Shown here one piece after another: positions 11,020-19,634 of a stretch of DNA of 64,000 bases. The stretch is taken from positions 434,001 to 498,000 of the forward strand of contig NZ_WNXZ01000002.1 of the NCBI RefSeq assembly GCF_009733845.1. The letters run 5' to 3'. Made by a program: the position numbers and the translations under genes. The stretch comes from Pseudactinotalea terrae (GTDB lineage Bacteria; Actinomycetota; Actinomycetes; Actinomycetales; Beutenbergiaceae). Each line of letters starts with the position of its first letter. The stretch's first letter is position 1. The notes under the pieces were generated by a model. That model was not told where the DNA came from. It saw only the letters and a program-made list of their open reading frames with translations, and searched no databases.

Positions 11020-11023
11020 CCGG

Positions 11024-11587
11024 TCAGGACTGCCGCGGCTCCGGCTGGGTCCAGGTGAGCAGGTCCAGGAGCATGGTCTGTGCGTTGGTGTCGTCGTTCC
11101 CGACCGCGACCGTGCGGAAACCTGCCGAGGTGTAGAGCGCGATCGCCGGGTTGTCCTTCTCCACGCTCAGACTGATCGCGCGGATCCCCGCATCCTGCGC
11201 GCGGCTGGCGATCGTGCGCAGCAGCCCGCGCCCGATGCCGCGGCCACGATGGGCGGGCACCACGCCCATGCTCAGCTCGGGGATGTCGTCGGCGATGTAG
11301 CCGTGCCCCCGGGCGCTCTGGTTGAACCGGCGCAGCCAGGCGGCGCCGACCGGGATCTGGAGCCCGCCGGGCCCGCCGAGATCGACGGCGATGACGCCGA
11401 GATCGCCGTCACGTTGCCAGCCGGCGACGTAGTGCGCGAGCTGCTTGTCACGCAGGAGCTGTTTGCGACTGACGCGCTCCTCGCCGGTCCAGTTGACGGC
11501 TTCGAGCAACATGTCGAGGAGGAACTCTGCGTCCTCCGGTCCGGCATCGCGGACACCGACGGGGCTCTGCTTGACCTCTTCGGTCAT
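11024..11587 (-). CDS. GNAT-family N-acetyltransferase
   Basis: A 187-residue acetyltransferase. Motif A of the GNAT fold is visible as MGVVPAHRGRGIGRGLL (about residues 106-122), which binds acetyl-CoA pyrophosphate, followed by LSVEKDNPAIALYTSAGFRTV, the usual motif B. Substrate unknown. Start at 11587 chosen because GGGAGGG lies 6 nt upstream; a longer frame begins at 11608. The gene ends 25 bp before the response-regulator start of the next minus-strand operon's last gene and is probably separate. Confidence 0.8.
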   Translation of the reverse strand: MTEEVKQSPVGVRDAGPEDAEFLLDMLLEAVNWTGEERVSRKQLLRDKQLAHYVAGWQRDGDLGVIAVDLGGPGGLQIPVGAAWLRRFNQSARGHGYIADDIPELSMGVVPAHRGRGIGRGLLRTIASRAQDAGIRAISLSVEKDNPAIALYTSAGFRTVAVGNDDTNAQTMLLDLLTWTQPEPRQS

Positions 11588-11612
11588 CGAGCGCCCTCCC
11601 ATCTGCATGACA

Positions 11613-12287
11613 TCAGGGACGGACGAGCCCGGACTCGTACGCGAAGATCACCGCTTGGACACGGTCTCGCAGCCCCAGTTTTCCTAGCACCTTACCGACA
11701 TGTGTCTTGATCGTCGCCTCGGAGACCACGAGGTGGGCCGCGATCTCGGCGTTCGACAGCCCGCTGGCGAGCGCCATGAGCACCTCGCGCTCCCGTGGGG
11801 TCAGCTCGCTGAGCTGCTCCTCGACGGCCTCGGCGGCGATGCCTGCGGGGTCCGTGGTCGGCAGCCTGGTGCCGAACAGCTCGAGCATCCGGCGCGTCAC
11901 ACGGGGGGCGATCACGGCGTCGCCGCGGTGCAGGGTACGCACCGCCTCGACCAGCTCGACCGGCTTGGTGTCCTTGAGCAGGAAGCCGCTGGCACCGGCG
12001 CGCAGGCCGGCGAAGGCGTACTCGTCGAGGTCGAACGTGGTGAGAATGAGCACCCGGGTGTCCGGGAGCGTCGCCGTGATCTGTGCGGTGGCGTCGATGC
12101 CGTTGGTGCCGGGCATGCGCACGTCCATCAGCACCACGTCGGGGCGCAGCGCGGTGGCCATCGAGGCGCCCGTGGAGCCGTCGGCTGCCTCGCCGACCAC
12201 CTCGAGGTCGTCCTCGGCCTCCAGCACCATGCGGAAGCCCATCCGCAGCAGCGACTGGTCGTCGACCAGCAGCACCGAGATCGTCAT
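11613..12287 (-). CDS. NarL/LuxR-family response regulator
   Basis: A 224-residue regulator. The receiver domain (1-120) has the acidic pair DD near residue 9-10, the phospho-acceptor Asp in VVLMDVRMPG (near 54) and the conserved Lys in LLKD. The LuxR helix-turn-helix is at about 157-215: LTPREREVLMALASGLSNAEIA and SEATIKTHVGKVLGKLGL. Its ATG overlaps the stop of the histidine kinase by 4 bp, so it is the last gene of the ABC-permease-kinase-regulator operon. It probably controls that operon or a linked resistance response; the target is inferred. Confidence 0.9.
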   Translation of the reverse strand: MTISVLLVDDQSLLRMGFRMVLEAEDDLEVVGEAADGSTGASMATALRPDVVLMDVRMPGTNGIDATAQITATLPDTRVLILTTFDLDEYAFAGLRAGASGFLLKDTKPVELVEAVRTLHRGDAVIAPRVTRRMLELFGTRLPTTDPAGIAAEAVEEQLSELTPREREVLMALASGLSNAEIAAHLVVSEATIKTHVGKVLGKLGLRDRVQAVIFAYESGLVRP

Positions 12288-13624
12288 GTCTGCTCCGTGG
12301 GGATCGGGATGATGGCGCGGACCCGCCAGCCGCCGCTCGTGTGCGGGCCGGCGGTGACGGTGCCGCCGAACGCGCCGACCCGCTCCCGCAGGCCCAGCAG
12401 GCCGTGGCCGCTTCCAGGTTGCGCGGTGCCCGTGCCGGCGTCGTTGGAGACCACCACCGTCACGACGTCGTCGGCGCGGTCGATCTCGACTCGGACGCTG
12501 CTCGCACCCGCCGCGTAGCGGAGCACGTTGGTCAGTGACTCCTGCACCACGCGGTAGATCGTCAGGGCGAACCGCGGCTGCTGCGGCAGCGGTGGTCCGG
12601 AGTCCACCCGCTCGACCGGCAGCCCTGCGGCGCGGAACCGGCCGAGCAGCTCCTCCAGGTCCCCGGCGGTCGGGACCAGGGGTGCCTCGCCGTCGAACGG
12701 GGCATCGCCCGTCTGCTCGGTCCGCAGCACGCCGAGGATCGAACGGATCTCGGTGAGCGCGTCGCGCCCGGTGAGCGACAGCTCCGTGAGCGCGGCGCGG
12801 GTGCGCTCCGGGCGCTTCTCGAGGCTGGCCGACGCACCATCGGCGAGGGCGACCATCACCGAGACCGAGTGGGCGACGACGTCGTGCATCTCCCGGGCGA
12901 TCCGCGCCCGCTCGGCAGCGGTGGCGAGCTGCTCGCGCTGGTCCCGCTCGAGCACGAGCCGGTTGGCGCGGTCCACCAGGTCTTGCGTGTGCAGGCGGCG
13001 GGCACGCACATTGGTGCCGATCGCGAGCGCGACGAGCGTCACGACCGTCATCCACGACAGCACCCCGACGAGCGCCTGCACCGGGGTGGCCGTCGTGGGC
13101 TCTTGCTCGGGCATCGGACCGATCTGCACGGCCGCGACGTAGTAGTCGATCGTGAGCCAGACGGTCGTGGCGAGCACCAGCACCGTGGCGATGGCAGCGA
13201 TCCAGGCGGTCCTGGTGGGCCGCAGCGAGGCGACCGCGTACACCGCCATGGCGGCAGCCCACTCGTGACCGCCGGTGTTGTGGACGATCGCCGAGCTCAC
13301 CGCGGCAGCGATGAGCGACCAGGCCAGCACGTGCAGCGGGTACCGGCGCCGGAACCACAGCACCGCGGTCGTCGCTGCGACGAGGGCGAGATGCACGCCC
13401 GGCAGCGGCATCGGCCAGGCCAGGTTGATGAGGCTCGGCAGCGCGAACCATGCCATCACGACGATGTCGGTGCCGCGCGGGTGCTCGGCGAACCAGCGGC
13501 GGATCGGTCCGAGGCGCCTGGTCTGCAGCGCTGTGAACGCCGCTGTCTTGGGTTCGGGGACGACGACGACGGCCGGCGTCGACGGGACATCTCCCGCCGA
13601 CGCCGGCCCTCCCGTTGTGCTCAG
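12284..13624 (-). CDS. Sensor histidine kinase (HisKA_3 type)
   Basis: About 446 residues. Several transmembrane helices occupy roughly residues 55-190, followed by the dimerisation/phospho-acceptor segment ARIAREMHDVVAHSVSVMVA with the phosphorylated His, and an ATPase domain with GSGHGLLGLRERVGAFGG. Partner of the overlapping response regulator. The start is unusual: no in-frame ATG, GTG or TTG occurs between the permease stop and a GTG-ATG pair ahead of the first helix (the ATG is at 13456), yet the intervening sequence (RRWFAEHPRGTD) looks coding. A CTG at 13624 overlaps the permease stop as CTGA and has GGAGGG 4 nt upstream, so I place the start there. A GTG at 13705 inside the permease gene is the alternative. 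Confidence 0.85.
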   Translation of the reverse strand: MSTTGGPASAGDVPSTPAVVVVPEPKTAAFTALQTRRLGPIRRWFAEHPRGTDIVVMAWFALPSLINLAWPMPLPGVHLALVAATTAVLWFRRRYPLHVLAWSLIAAAVSSAIVHNTGGHEWAAAMAVYAVASLRPTRTAWIAAIATVLVLATTVWLTIDYYVAAVQIGPMPEQEPTTATPVQALVGVLSWMTVVTLVALAIGTNVRARRLHTQDLVDRANRLVLERDQREQLATAAERARIAREMHDVVAHSVSVMVALADGASASLEKRPERTRAALTELSLTGRDALTEIRSILGVLRTEQTGDAPFDGEAPLVPTAGDLEELLGRFRAAGLPVERVDSGPPLPQQPRFALTIYRVVQESLTNVLRYAAGASSVRVEIDRADDVVTVVVSNDAGTGTAQPGSGHGLLGLRERVGAFGGTVTAGPHTSGGWRVRAIIPIPTEQT

Positions 13625-14457
13625 GCGTCCCTCCGACGCAGGAGCACTGCGGCGCCGATCAGGGCGGCAGCCACCCAGGCGAGCAGGACCAGATAGCCCT
13701 GCCACGGTGTGAGGACCGTCTCGGCGAGATCGCCCGTGATGAGGCGCTCACCCGCCGCGGACGGCAGGTACGGGGCGATGTCCTGAAGGATGTCCAGGTT
13801 GATCTGCCCGATGATCGGCAGCACCATCAGCACGCCGATGACCGCGGCGATCCCACCCGCCGTGTGCCGGAGCATCGCGCCGATACCGAGGGAGAACAGC
13901 GCGATGGCCATCAGGTAGAGCGGCACACCCAGCAGGGCGCGCTGCGCGTCGCCGTCGCTGAGGTCGACGGCCATGCCGTGCGGCTCGAGGATCGGTGTGG
14001 TCACCAGGGTGGCCAGCGCCACCGCGACCAGCCCGACGACGAAGCTCGCCAGGGCGACCACGACCGCCTTCGCGGCGAGTACCGGCAGCCTCCGCGGCAC
14101 CGCGGCGAGGGAGGACCGGATCTGCCCGGTCGCGTACTCGCCGCTGATCCGCATCACGCCGAGGACCACGAGCACGATCTGCCCGATCGAGTACCCGAAC
14201 GTGGCGACCATGATCCCGACGGAGGGGTCCGCCGGCAGCGGCTCGCCGCCGGTCATCTCCGGGTCGGTCGCGAACGTCATGCCGGCCGCCATCATCAACG
14301 AGAACCCGACCATGATGAGGATCGAGATGGCGAGGACCCAGGCCGTGGAACGGACGGAGAGGAACTTGATCCACTCTGAGCGGAGCGTGTGGATGAAGGA
14401 CACGTGCGCCGTCGTGGGTACGGAGGCGACGCTGTCAGGGGTAGCAACGGCGGTCAT
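13621..14457 (-). CDS. ABC-2 type transporter permease
   Basis: A 278-residue membrane protein with about six hydrophobic segments, for example TAWVLAISILIMVGFSLMMA, IGQIVLVVLGVMRI, and a C-terminal WQGYLVLLAWVAAALIGAAV followed by RRRDA. The pattern RISGEYATGQIRSSLAAVPRR after the second helix is typical of ABC-2 permeases of the NatB/bacitracin exporter kind. Its ATG overlaps the stop of the ATPase gene by 4 bp and its stop overlaps the kinase start. It should form the channel with the upstream ATPase; export of a drug or antimicrobial peptide is inferred from linkage to a two-component system. Confidence 0.87.
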   Translation of the reverse strand: MTAVATPDSVASVPTTAHVSFIHTLRSEWIKFLSVRSTAWVLAISILIMVGFSLMMAAGMTFATDPEMTGGEPLPADPSVGIMVATFGYSIGQIVLVVLGVMRISGEYATGQIRSSLAAVPRRLPVLAAKAVVVALASFVVGLVAVALATLVTTPILEPHGMAVDLSDGDAQRALLGVPLYLMAIALFSLGIGAMLRHTAGGIAAVIGVLMVLPIIGQINLDILQDIAPYLPSAAGERLITGDLAETVLTPWQGYLVLLAWVAAALIGAAVLLRRRDA

Positions 14458-15401
14458 CGGACTGCCTCCATCGTCGGGTCGGGCGCCGGGGCGGACATGG
14501 CCTCGGAGTGATACTCGACCTCACCGGCGGTGAGGCTCATGAACGCCTCTTCCAGCGAGGCGCTGAGCGGCGTGAGCTCGTGCAGAGCGATGCCGCGGGT
14601 GGCCGCGAGATCACCGATCGCGGCGGCCTCGAGGCCGGCGACCGTGAGGACCTCGGCCTCGGTGGACGTGATCGTCACGCCGTCCTGGCGCAGGGCCTCG
14701 GCGAGCTCGGTGGCGCGGGGGCTTCGCACCTTGACCGAACCGGTGGTGCTCGAGTCGATGATGTCCTTGACGGAACCGCTGGTGATGATCCGGCCACGAC
14801 CGATGACGATGATGTCGTCGGCCGTGATCGCCATCTCGCTCATGAGGTGGGATGACAGGAAGACCGTGCGCCCCTGGCTCGCGAGGTATCGCACCATGGT
14901 GCGCACCCACTTGACGCCCTCGGGGTCGAGACCGTTGACCGGCTCGTCGAGCACCAGGGTCTTCGGGTCGCCGAGCATCGCCGCTGCGATACCGAGGCGC
15001 TGGCCCATGCCGAGCGAGAAGCCGCCCACACGCTTGCGCGCCACGTCGGTGAGCCCGGTGAGCTCGATGACCTCTTCGACCCGCTTGATACCGATGCCGT
15101 GCGTCGCGGCGAGCGCGCGCAGGTGGTTCCTGGCGCTGGAGCCGGTGTGCACGGCCTTCGCCTCGAGCAGCGCGCCGACCTCGAGCAACGGCGCGCGATG
15201 CTGCGCGTAGGGCTTGCCGTTGACGGTGACGCTGCCCGACGTGGGCCGGTCCAGGCCCAGGATCATCCGCATCGTGGTGGACTTGCCGGCCCCGTTCGGG
15301 CCGAGAAAGCCGGTGACCCGGCCGGGGGCGACGCTGAAGTTGATGTTGTCGACCGCCACCTTCTCCCCGTACCGCTTGGTGAGGTTCTGTGCCTCGATCA
15401 T
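14454..15401 (-). CDS. ABC transporter ATP-binding protein
   Basis: A 315-residue ATPase. Walker A GPNGAGKST lies near residues 37-45, the signature FSLGMGQRLGIA near 133-144, and Walker B LVLDEPVNGLDPEG just after. The C-terminal 100 residues form the extension common in DrrA/bacitracin-type exporters. Start at 15401 has AGAGGA upstream; the frame extends further without a ribosome site. First gene of a four-gene operon (ATPase, permease, kinase, regulator) in which each pair overlaps by 4 bp. Confidence 0.9.
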   Translation of the reverse strand: MIEAQNLTKRYGEKVAVDNINFSVAPGRVTGFLGPNGAGKSTTMRMILGLDRPTSGSVTVNGKPYAQHRAPLLEVGALLEAKAVHTGSSARNHLRALAATHGIGIKRVEEVIELTGLTDVARKRVGGFSLGMGQRLGIAAAMLGDPKTLVLDEPVNGLDPEGVKWVRTMVRYLASQGRTVFLSSHLMSEMAITADDIIVIGRGRIITSGSVKDIIDSSTTGSVKVRSPRATELAEALRQDGVTITSTEAEVLTVAGLEAAAIGDLAATRGIALHELTPLSASLEEAFMSLTAGEVEYHSEAMSAPAPDPTMEAVR

Positions 15402-15445
15402 GGGCGTCCTCTCTATGGGTGCGCTTGCCGCGCCGAACTGGTTCA

Positions 15446-15451
15446 ACGGTA
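15446..15451 (-). promoter_or_regulatory. Possible -10 of the ABC/two-component operon
   Basis: TACCGT on the minus strand lies 44 nt upstream of the ATPase start codon. It sits in the 300-bp divergent region shared with the Bax-inhibitor gene, whose own candidate -10 is TAGCAT near 15647. I see no clear -35. Confidence 0.35.
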
Positions 15452-15701
15452 GGGCTGGGGGCCGGGCTGCGCACCGCCCGTCCGGCGGACTTTTCGGCCC
15501 GCCACCCTCATCCGATCGGGTGAGACCATCATCCTGACGCCGCACGGCTCGGAGGCCCACCCGGGCAGCCCCCAGCCGGGAACACCGGTGGCCCCCGGCA
15601 CGTTGAAGCGATCAGACGGGCGTGGCACAGATGTACGCCGTGCCCGTAGCATGAACCCGGCACGCCACCTCGGCGCCACGACCAGGAGGACACAGGTCCA
15701 G

Positions 15702-16607
15702 ATGGCCAATCCCTACTTCAGCAACAGTGCGAACTTCGGGAAGAGCACGCCTCAGCCCGGTTCGGTCGGTGTCGGCTACCAGCCGAACGCCCAGGGCTAC
15801 GCGCAGCCCAGCCCGTACGGTCAGGCCAGCCCCTACGGCACGCCCGGCTCCTACGACCAGACCACGGACGAGCAGTTCCGGCAGGTCCAGGACGCCTACA
15901 ACGCGCCGTCGGCCACCGCGGCCCAGACCGGGCGCCTCACGTACGACGACGTGATCATGAAGACCGGCATGGTCCTCGGCGCCATCGTCTTGACTGCGGC
16001 AGCCACCTGGTTCCTCTTCTCGACGGGCGCCGCGCCCATCGGTCTCCTCATGCCGGTCATGTGGGGCGGCCTCATCGGCGGCCTCGTGCTCGGCCTCGTC
16101 AACTCCTTCAAGAAGGAGCCGTCGCCCGCGCTGATCATGGGTTACGCAGTCTTCGAGGGGGCCTTCCTCGGCCTGATCTCGATGGTCTTCGAGCTCAGCT
16201 TCCCGGGCATCGTGATCCAGGCCGTCCTCGCGACGTTCATCACCTTCGGCGTCACGCTGGCGCTGTTCAAGAGCGGCAAGATTCGCGTCACGCCGAAGTT
16301 CCGGAAGATCGTCACGATCGGGCTGATCAGCTACGGCATCTTCGCTCTGGTCAACCTGTTCCTGGGCTTCATGGGCGTGGGCGGCGGCTGGGGTCTGCGC
16401 ACCGGCGGCCTCGGCCTGCTGATCGGCGCGGTCGCTGTGGTGCTCGCCGCGATGACCCTCGTGATGGACTTCGACCAGATCCAGCGCGGCGTCGCCAACG
16501 GCGTGGCCCGCAAGTACGCCTGGTCAGCGGCCTTCGGCATCGCGCTCTCGCTCGTGTGGCTGTACCTGGAGTTCCTGCGGATCCTCGCGATCCTGCGCGG
16601 CGACTGA
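15702..16607 (+). CDS. Bax inhibitor-1/YccA-family membrane protein
   Basis: A 301-residue protein. The first 75 residues are a soluble Pro/Gln/Tyr/Ser-rich tail (SPYGQASPYGTPGSYDQ), followed by seven transmembrane helices typical of the BI-1/YccA superfamily; the last ones are LGLLIGAVAVVLAAMTLVMDF and the C-terminal WSAAFGIALSLVWLYLEFLR. The conserved acidic pair of this family (MDFDQIQRG) is present. Function in bacteria is unclear; BI-1 relatives are calcium leak channels. ATG at 15702; AGGAGGA is 12 nt upstream, a rather long spacing. A strong hairpin follows the gene. Confidence 0.85.
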   Translation: MANPYFSNSANFGKSTPQPGSVGVGYQPNAQGYAQPSPYGQASPYGTPGSYDQTTDEQFRQVQDAYNAPSATAAQTGRLTYDDVIMKTGMVLGAIVLTAAATWFLFSTGAAPIGLLMPVMWGGLIGGLVLGLVNSFKKEPSPALIMGYAVFEGAFLGLISMVFELSFPGIVIQAVLATFITFGVTLALFKSGKIRVTPKFRKIVTIGLISYGIFALVNLFLGFMGVGGGWGLRTGGLGLLIGAVAVVLAAMTLVMDFDQIQRGVANGVARKYAWSAAFGIALSLVWLYLEFLRILAILRGD

Positions 16608-16628
16608 GCTCACCTCGCGGCAACGCTC

Positions 16629-16666
16629 GACGGCGGCCTCGCACCTGTGGGTGCGGGGCCGCCGTC
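16629..16666 (+). terminator. Hairpin terminator after the BI-1/YccA gene
   Basis: GACGGCGGCC (16629-16638) pairs with GGCCGCCGTC (16657-16666), and the intervening bases continue the stem (CGCACC with GGTGCG) around a 3-nt loop. There is no U-tract, as is common for actinobacterial terminators. Confidence 0.7.
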
Positions 16667-16853
16667 GTGCGTGGGCGGGGTGTGCTGCCTGCCTGCCGGC
16701 CGTCCGCCGCCGCGGTCGTGGCTCAGCGCACGCGTCTGTACGGGATGAGCCCCTGTACTGGCCGGGTTGATCGCAAAGCCACCGCTGGGTGAGAGAGGCG
16801 CCCCGCTGGCGCGGGACACCATGGCCAACTCGGCCCACACCGCTGGGGAACGT

Positions 16854-16993
16854 GCGTTGCGGAGTCGACGGGTGGGTCACTTCCGCAACGCCCGGGCGTG
16901 GTAAGCGTTGCGGAGTCGACCGGAGCGTCATTCCCGCAACGTGCCGACGTGGTCTGCGTTGCGGAGTCGACGGATGGGTCACTCCCGCAACGC
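16854..16993 (+). repeat. Three 51-bp tandem repeats, each a 38-bp palindromic core plus a 13-bp spacer
   Basis: Cores start at 16854, 16905 and 16956. Each begins GCGTTGCGGAGTCGAC and ends CCGCAACG, so the arms GTTGCGG and CCGCAAC can form a hairpin. Spacers are 13 bp and related (both contain CGTGGT). The rest of the 536-bp gap (16608-17143) holds the terminator above and the esterase promoter; I see no gene in it. Confidence 0.9.
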
Positions 16994-17131
16994 CCACCTC
17001 CAGCGGCCGGTTCGCGCACCGACCACCGACCCGGTCGCTCGGCGCCGCTGGGAGGCGGGCGCGGGACGGGGCGCCGGATGCGGGATGCGGGATGCGGCCG
17101 AGCAGGCGCGGCCCGGTGGCCGAACGGCCAC

Positions 17132-17137
17132 TACGGT
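17132..17137 (+). promoter_or_regulatory. -10 element of leaderless promoter (CE7 esterase)
   Basis: TACGGT ends 6 nt before the ATG at 17144; no Shine-Dalgarno sequence is present. Confidence 0.6.
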
Positions 17138-17143
17138 AAGCGC

Positions 17144-18115
17144 ATGCCGTTGTTCGATCTGCCGCTCGCAGACCTGGAGACCTACGCCCCCGACGTCGCC
17201 GAGCCGGCCGACTTCGACGAGTTCTGGCAGCGCACCCTCGCCGAGGCGCGGGGCCACGACCTCGCTCTCACCATGGAGCCCGCGACGTCGCACCTGCGTC
17301 ATGTCGAGGTCTTCGACGTCACGTTCGCCGGCTTCGGCGGCCACCCGATCAAGGCCTGGTATGCACGCCCGGCGGGCGTGACCGGGGACCTCCCCGTGGT
17401 CATCAACTACCTCGGGTACTCCGGCGGCCGCGGGCTGCCCTGGGAGACGTCGCTGTTCCCGAGCGCCGGCTACGCCTACCTGCGGGTCGACTCCCGCGGG
17501 CAGGGGTGGAACCAGGGCTTCCCCGGCGACACCCCCGACCCGGTCGGTCACTCGCCCGCCGTGCCTGGCGTGATGACGCGCGGCCTCGAGAGCCCGGAGA
17601 GCTATTACTACCGGCGCCTGTTCACCGACGCCGCTCGCGCCGTCGACGCAGCGCGCGCGATCCCTGGCATCGCGAAGGACGCCGTGGTCGTCTCCGGCGG
17701 CAGCCAGGGCGGCGGCATCGCGATCGCCACGGCAGCCCTCGTGCCGGACGTCGCCGGCCTCATGGCCGACGTCCCGTTCCTGCAGCACCTGCGCCGCGCC
17801 GTCGAGCTGGTGGGCACCTCGCCGTACAGCGAGATCAACGCCTACCTCGCCACCCACCGCCTCGCCGTGGAGCAGACCTGGCGCACGCTGTCCTACATCG
17901 ACGGCGCGAACATGGCCAAGCGCGGCCAGGCGCCCTCGCTGTGGTCGGTCGCGCTGATGGACATGACCTGCCCGCCGTCGACGGTCTACGCCTCCTACAA
18001 CCGCTACGCGGGCCCCAAGGAGATAGAGATCTATCCCTACAACGGCCACGAGGGCGGCGCGGGCTTCCAGGTGGGCCGCCAGCTGGAGTGGCTCGCCGCC
18101 CGCTTCGCCCGGTGA
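17144..18115 (+). CDS. axe: Acetyl xylan esterase / cephalosporin-C deacetylase (CE7 family)
   Basis: A 323-residue alpha/beta hydrolase that removes acetyl groups from small substrates such as acetylated xylo-oligosaccharides or cephalosporin C. The nucleophile elbow is SGGSQGGG with Ser 187; Asp 273 (ALMDMTCPP) and His 302 (NGHEGG) complete the triad. The CE7-specific RGQGWN segment (about 118-123) is present. No signal peptide, so it acts in the cytoplasm on imported sugars, consistent with a plant-polysaccharide diet suggested by the rhamnosidase and phosphorylase genes elsewhere in the window. Leaderless-type promoter; length is normal for the family (about 320). Confidence 0.9.
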   Translation: MPLFDLPLADLETYAPDVAEPADFDEFWQRTLAEARGHDLALTMEPATSHLRHVEVFDVTFAGFGGHPIKAWYARPAGVTGDLPVVINYLGYSGGRGLPWETSLFPSAGYAYLRVDSRGQGWNQGFPGDTPDPVGHSPAVPGVMTRGLESPESYYYRRLFTDAARAVDAARAIPGIAKDAVVVSGGSQGGGIAIATAALVPDVAGLMADVPFLQHLRRAVELVGTSPYSEINAYLATHRLAVEQTWRTLSYIDGANMAKRGQAPSLWSVALMDMTCPPSTVYASYNRYAGPKEIEIYPYNGHEGGAGFQVGRQLEWLAARFAR

Positions 18116-18134
18116 GCGTGGCCTCGGCCGATTC

Positions 18135-19151
18135 CTAGTCCGTCGGCAGGTCCTTCTGCCAGCTCTCGGTCACGTACGTGGTCTCCCAGCCGAGCGAGGA
18201 GTAGAGCCCGTCAGCCCCGGTGGGGGAGTCGGCGTCGACCTCCAGACCTACGCGGTCCCGGCCACGCTCGGCGGCATCGTTGATCACGGTCGCGAGCAAC
18301 GCCTTCGCGACCCCGCGACCGCGGGCACGGCGGTCCACCCCGATGTAGCTCACGTACGAGCCCTCGACGCCGCCGGGGCCGGCGGGTGAGACCGTCGAGA
18401 CCAGCGCGCCCGCCACGAGCTCCCCGCCCTCGTGCTCCACGGTCGCCAGCCACCAGTGATCCCAGCGGTGGCCGCTGTCCTCCCGCAGCCGCAGCACGAA
18501 CTCGCTGAAGCTCTCGCGGTAGGAGTTGAAGTGGTCGGCGAAGGAGTGCTCCAGCACGCGGTGCACGGCCTGCAGGTCCTCGGCGACCGGCATCGTGGTG
18601 CCGTCACCCAGGTCATGGGTGCGCACACGACGCACGGTCACGCCCTCCCGGCCGGGCAGGTGCTCGCCCGGCGGCACCGGGCGGCTCATGTTGAGCCACC
18701 GCCGCGCACGATGGTGGCCATGGCGGGTGAGCCATTCCTGCATCGCCTCGTCACCGGCATCGACGAGGATCTCGAGCAGCGTCGAGCCGAGGTCCCGGTG
18801 GCGGGCGATCGCCGCAGCGGCGTCGTCCAGCCAGTCGAGAAGCGCCAGGGCGAGCGGCTCGGCGTCGTCGGCGGAGCGGTCGAGGTACAGCACCAGGTCG
18901 GTGCGGCCTGCCGCACGGTCGTGCGCGCTCGCCCAGCCGCGTACGGTCCCGGCGCCGTCGGTGACCACGAGCTGGCGCCGCGTCCACGACCCGATCCCGA
19001 CGGCGACCGCCCGGATCGCCTCCAGGTTCGCCCCCGCGGCGCCGCGCATGCGTTCCTGGGTCTGACCGACCAGGTGCGCGAGAGCGTCGACATCCTCAGC
19101 CCGGATGGGGCGGGCTGTGAGTCCGGGCGGCAGGTGGGGGAGTTCGCTCAC
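18135..19151 (-). CDS. Two-domain GNAT acetyltransferase
   Basis: A 338-residue protein that appears to contain two GNAT folds in tandem. The C-terminal one is clear: SYIGVDRRARGRGVAKALLA (acetyl-CoA loop near 263-282) followed by GADGLYSSLGWETTY. The N-terminal half has weaker GNAT character. The overall architecture resembles mycothiol synthase (MshD), but the motifs are not close enough for that name and the C-terminus differs (TESWQKDLPTD). It faces the esterase gene with a 19-bp gap and diverges from the FKBP gene. Confidence 0.75.
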   Translation of the reverse strand: MSELPHLPPGLTARPIRAEDVDALAHLVGQTQERMRGAAGANLEAIRAVAVGIGSWTRRQLVVTDGAGTVRGWASAHDRAAGRTDLVLYLDRSADDAEPLALALLDWLDDAAAAIARHRDLGSTLLEILVDAGDEAMQEWLTRHGHHRARRWLNMSRPVPPGEHLPGREGVTVRRVRTHDLGDGTTMPVAEDLQAVHRVLEHSFADHFNSYRESFSEFVLRLREDSGHRWDHWWLATVEHEGGELVAGALVSTVSPAGPGGVEGSYVSYIGVDRRARGRGVAKALLATVINDAAERGRDRVGLEVDADSPTGADGLYSSLGWETTYVTESWQKDLPTD

Positions 19152-19200
19152 GGGTCGATCCTTTCAGGTGGGCGTTACTCGCGGGTGGGTGCGCGGCGCT

Positions 19201-19206
19201 TAGGGT
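19201..19206 (+). promoter_or_regulatory. -10 element of leaderless promoter (FKBP)
   Basis: TAGGGT ends 7 nt before the ATG at 19214. Upstream in-frame GTG codons at 19205 and 19208 overlap or directly follow the hexamer, which favours the ATG. Confidence 0.55.
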
Positions 19207-19213
19207 GGTGGTC

Positions 19214-19618
19214 ATGACTGCGACTCTTCCCACCGCAAGCGGCTCCTTCGGCGACAAGCCCGAGCTGACGTTCCCGGCCGACCAGCCGCCGGCCGACCTG
19301 CAGGTGCAGGTCCTCGAGCAGGGCACCGGCGCCGTCGTCGAGGCCGGCCAGACGATCGAGGTCAACTACCTCGGCCAGGTGTGGGGCGGCAGCGTGTTCG
19401 ACAACTCTTACGACCGCGGCAGCTCGATCGGCTTCCCGATCGGCGTCGGCCGTGTCATCTCCGGTTGGGACAGCAGCCTCGTGGGCGCCCAGATCGGCTC
19501 CCGCGTGCTCATCAGCATCCCGCCGCAGGACGGTTACGGCCCCATGGGCAACCCCCGCGCGGGGATCCGCGGCGACGACACGCTCGTGTTCGTCGTCGAC
19601 GTGCTCGACGCCCGCTGA
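19214..19618 (+). CDS. FKBP-type peptidyl-prolyl cis-trans isomerase
   Basis: A 134-residue single-domain FKBP. It has the family pattern VNYLGQVWGGSVFDNSYDRG, the IGFPIGVGRVISGWDSSLVG segment that carries the active-site Ile/Trp, and the closing DDTLVFVVDVLDAR. There is no signal peptide, so it is a cytoplasmic folding catalyst. Monocistronic with a leaderless promoter; a 14-bp palindrome follows the stop codon. Confidence 0.9.
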   Translation: MTATLPTASGSFGDKPELTFPADQPPADLQVQVLEQGTGAVVEAGQTIEVNYLGQVWGGSVFDNSYDRGSSIGFPIGVGRVISGWDSSLVGAQIGSRVLISIPPQDGYGPMGNPRAGIRGDDTLVFVVDVLDAR

Positions 19619-19634
19619 GCCGCCCCTGACCCCC

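Noticed and set aside
16854-16993. CRISPR-like array
   Set aside because: Spacers are similar to one another and only 13 bp, cores are palindromic, there are just three units and no cas genes.
18135-19151. Calling the two-domain acetyltransferase mycothiol synthase (mshD)
   Set aside because: Architecture fits but the motifs of the second domain differ from MshD as I know it, and the mycothiol gene order is not present.
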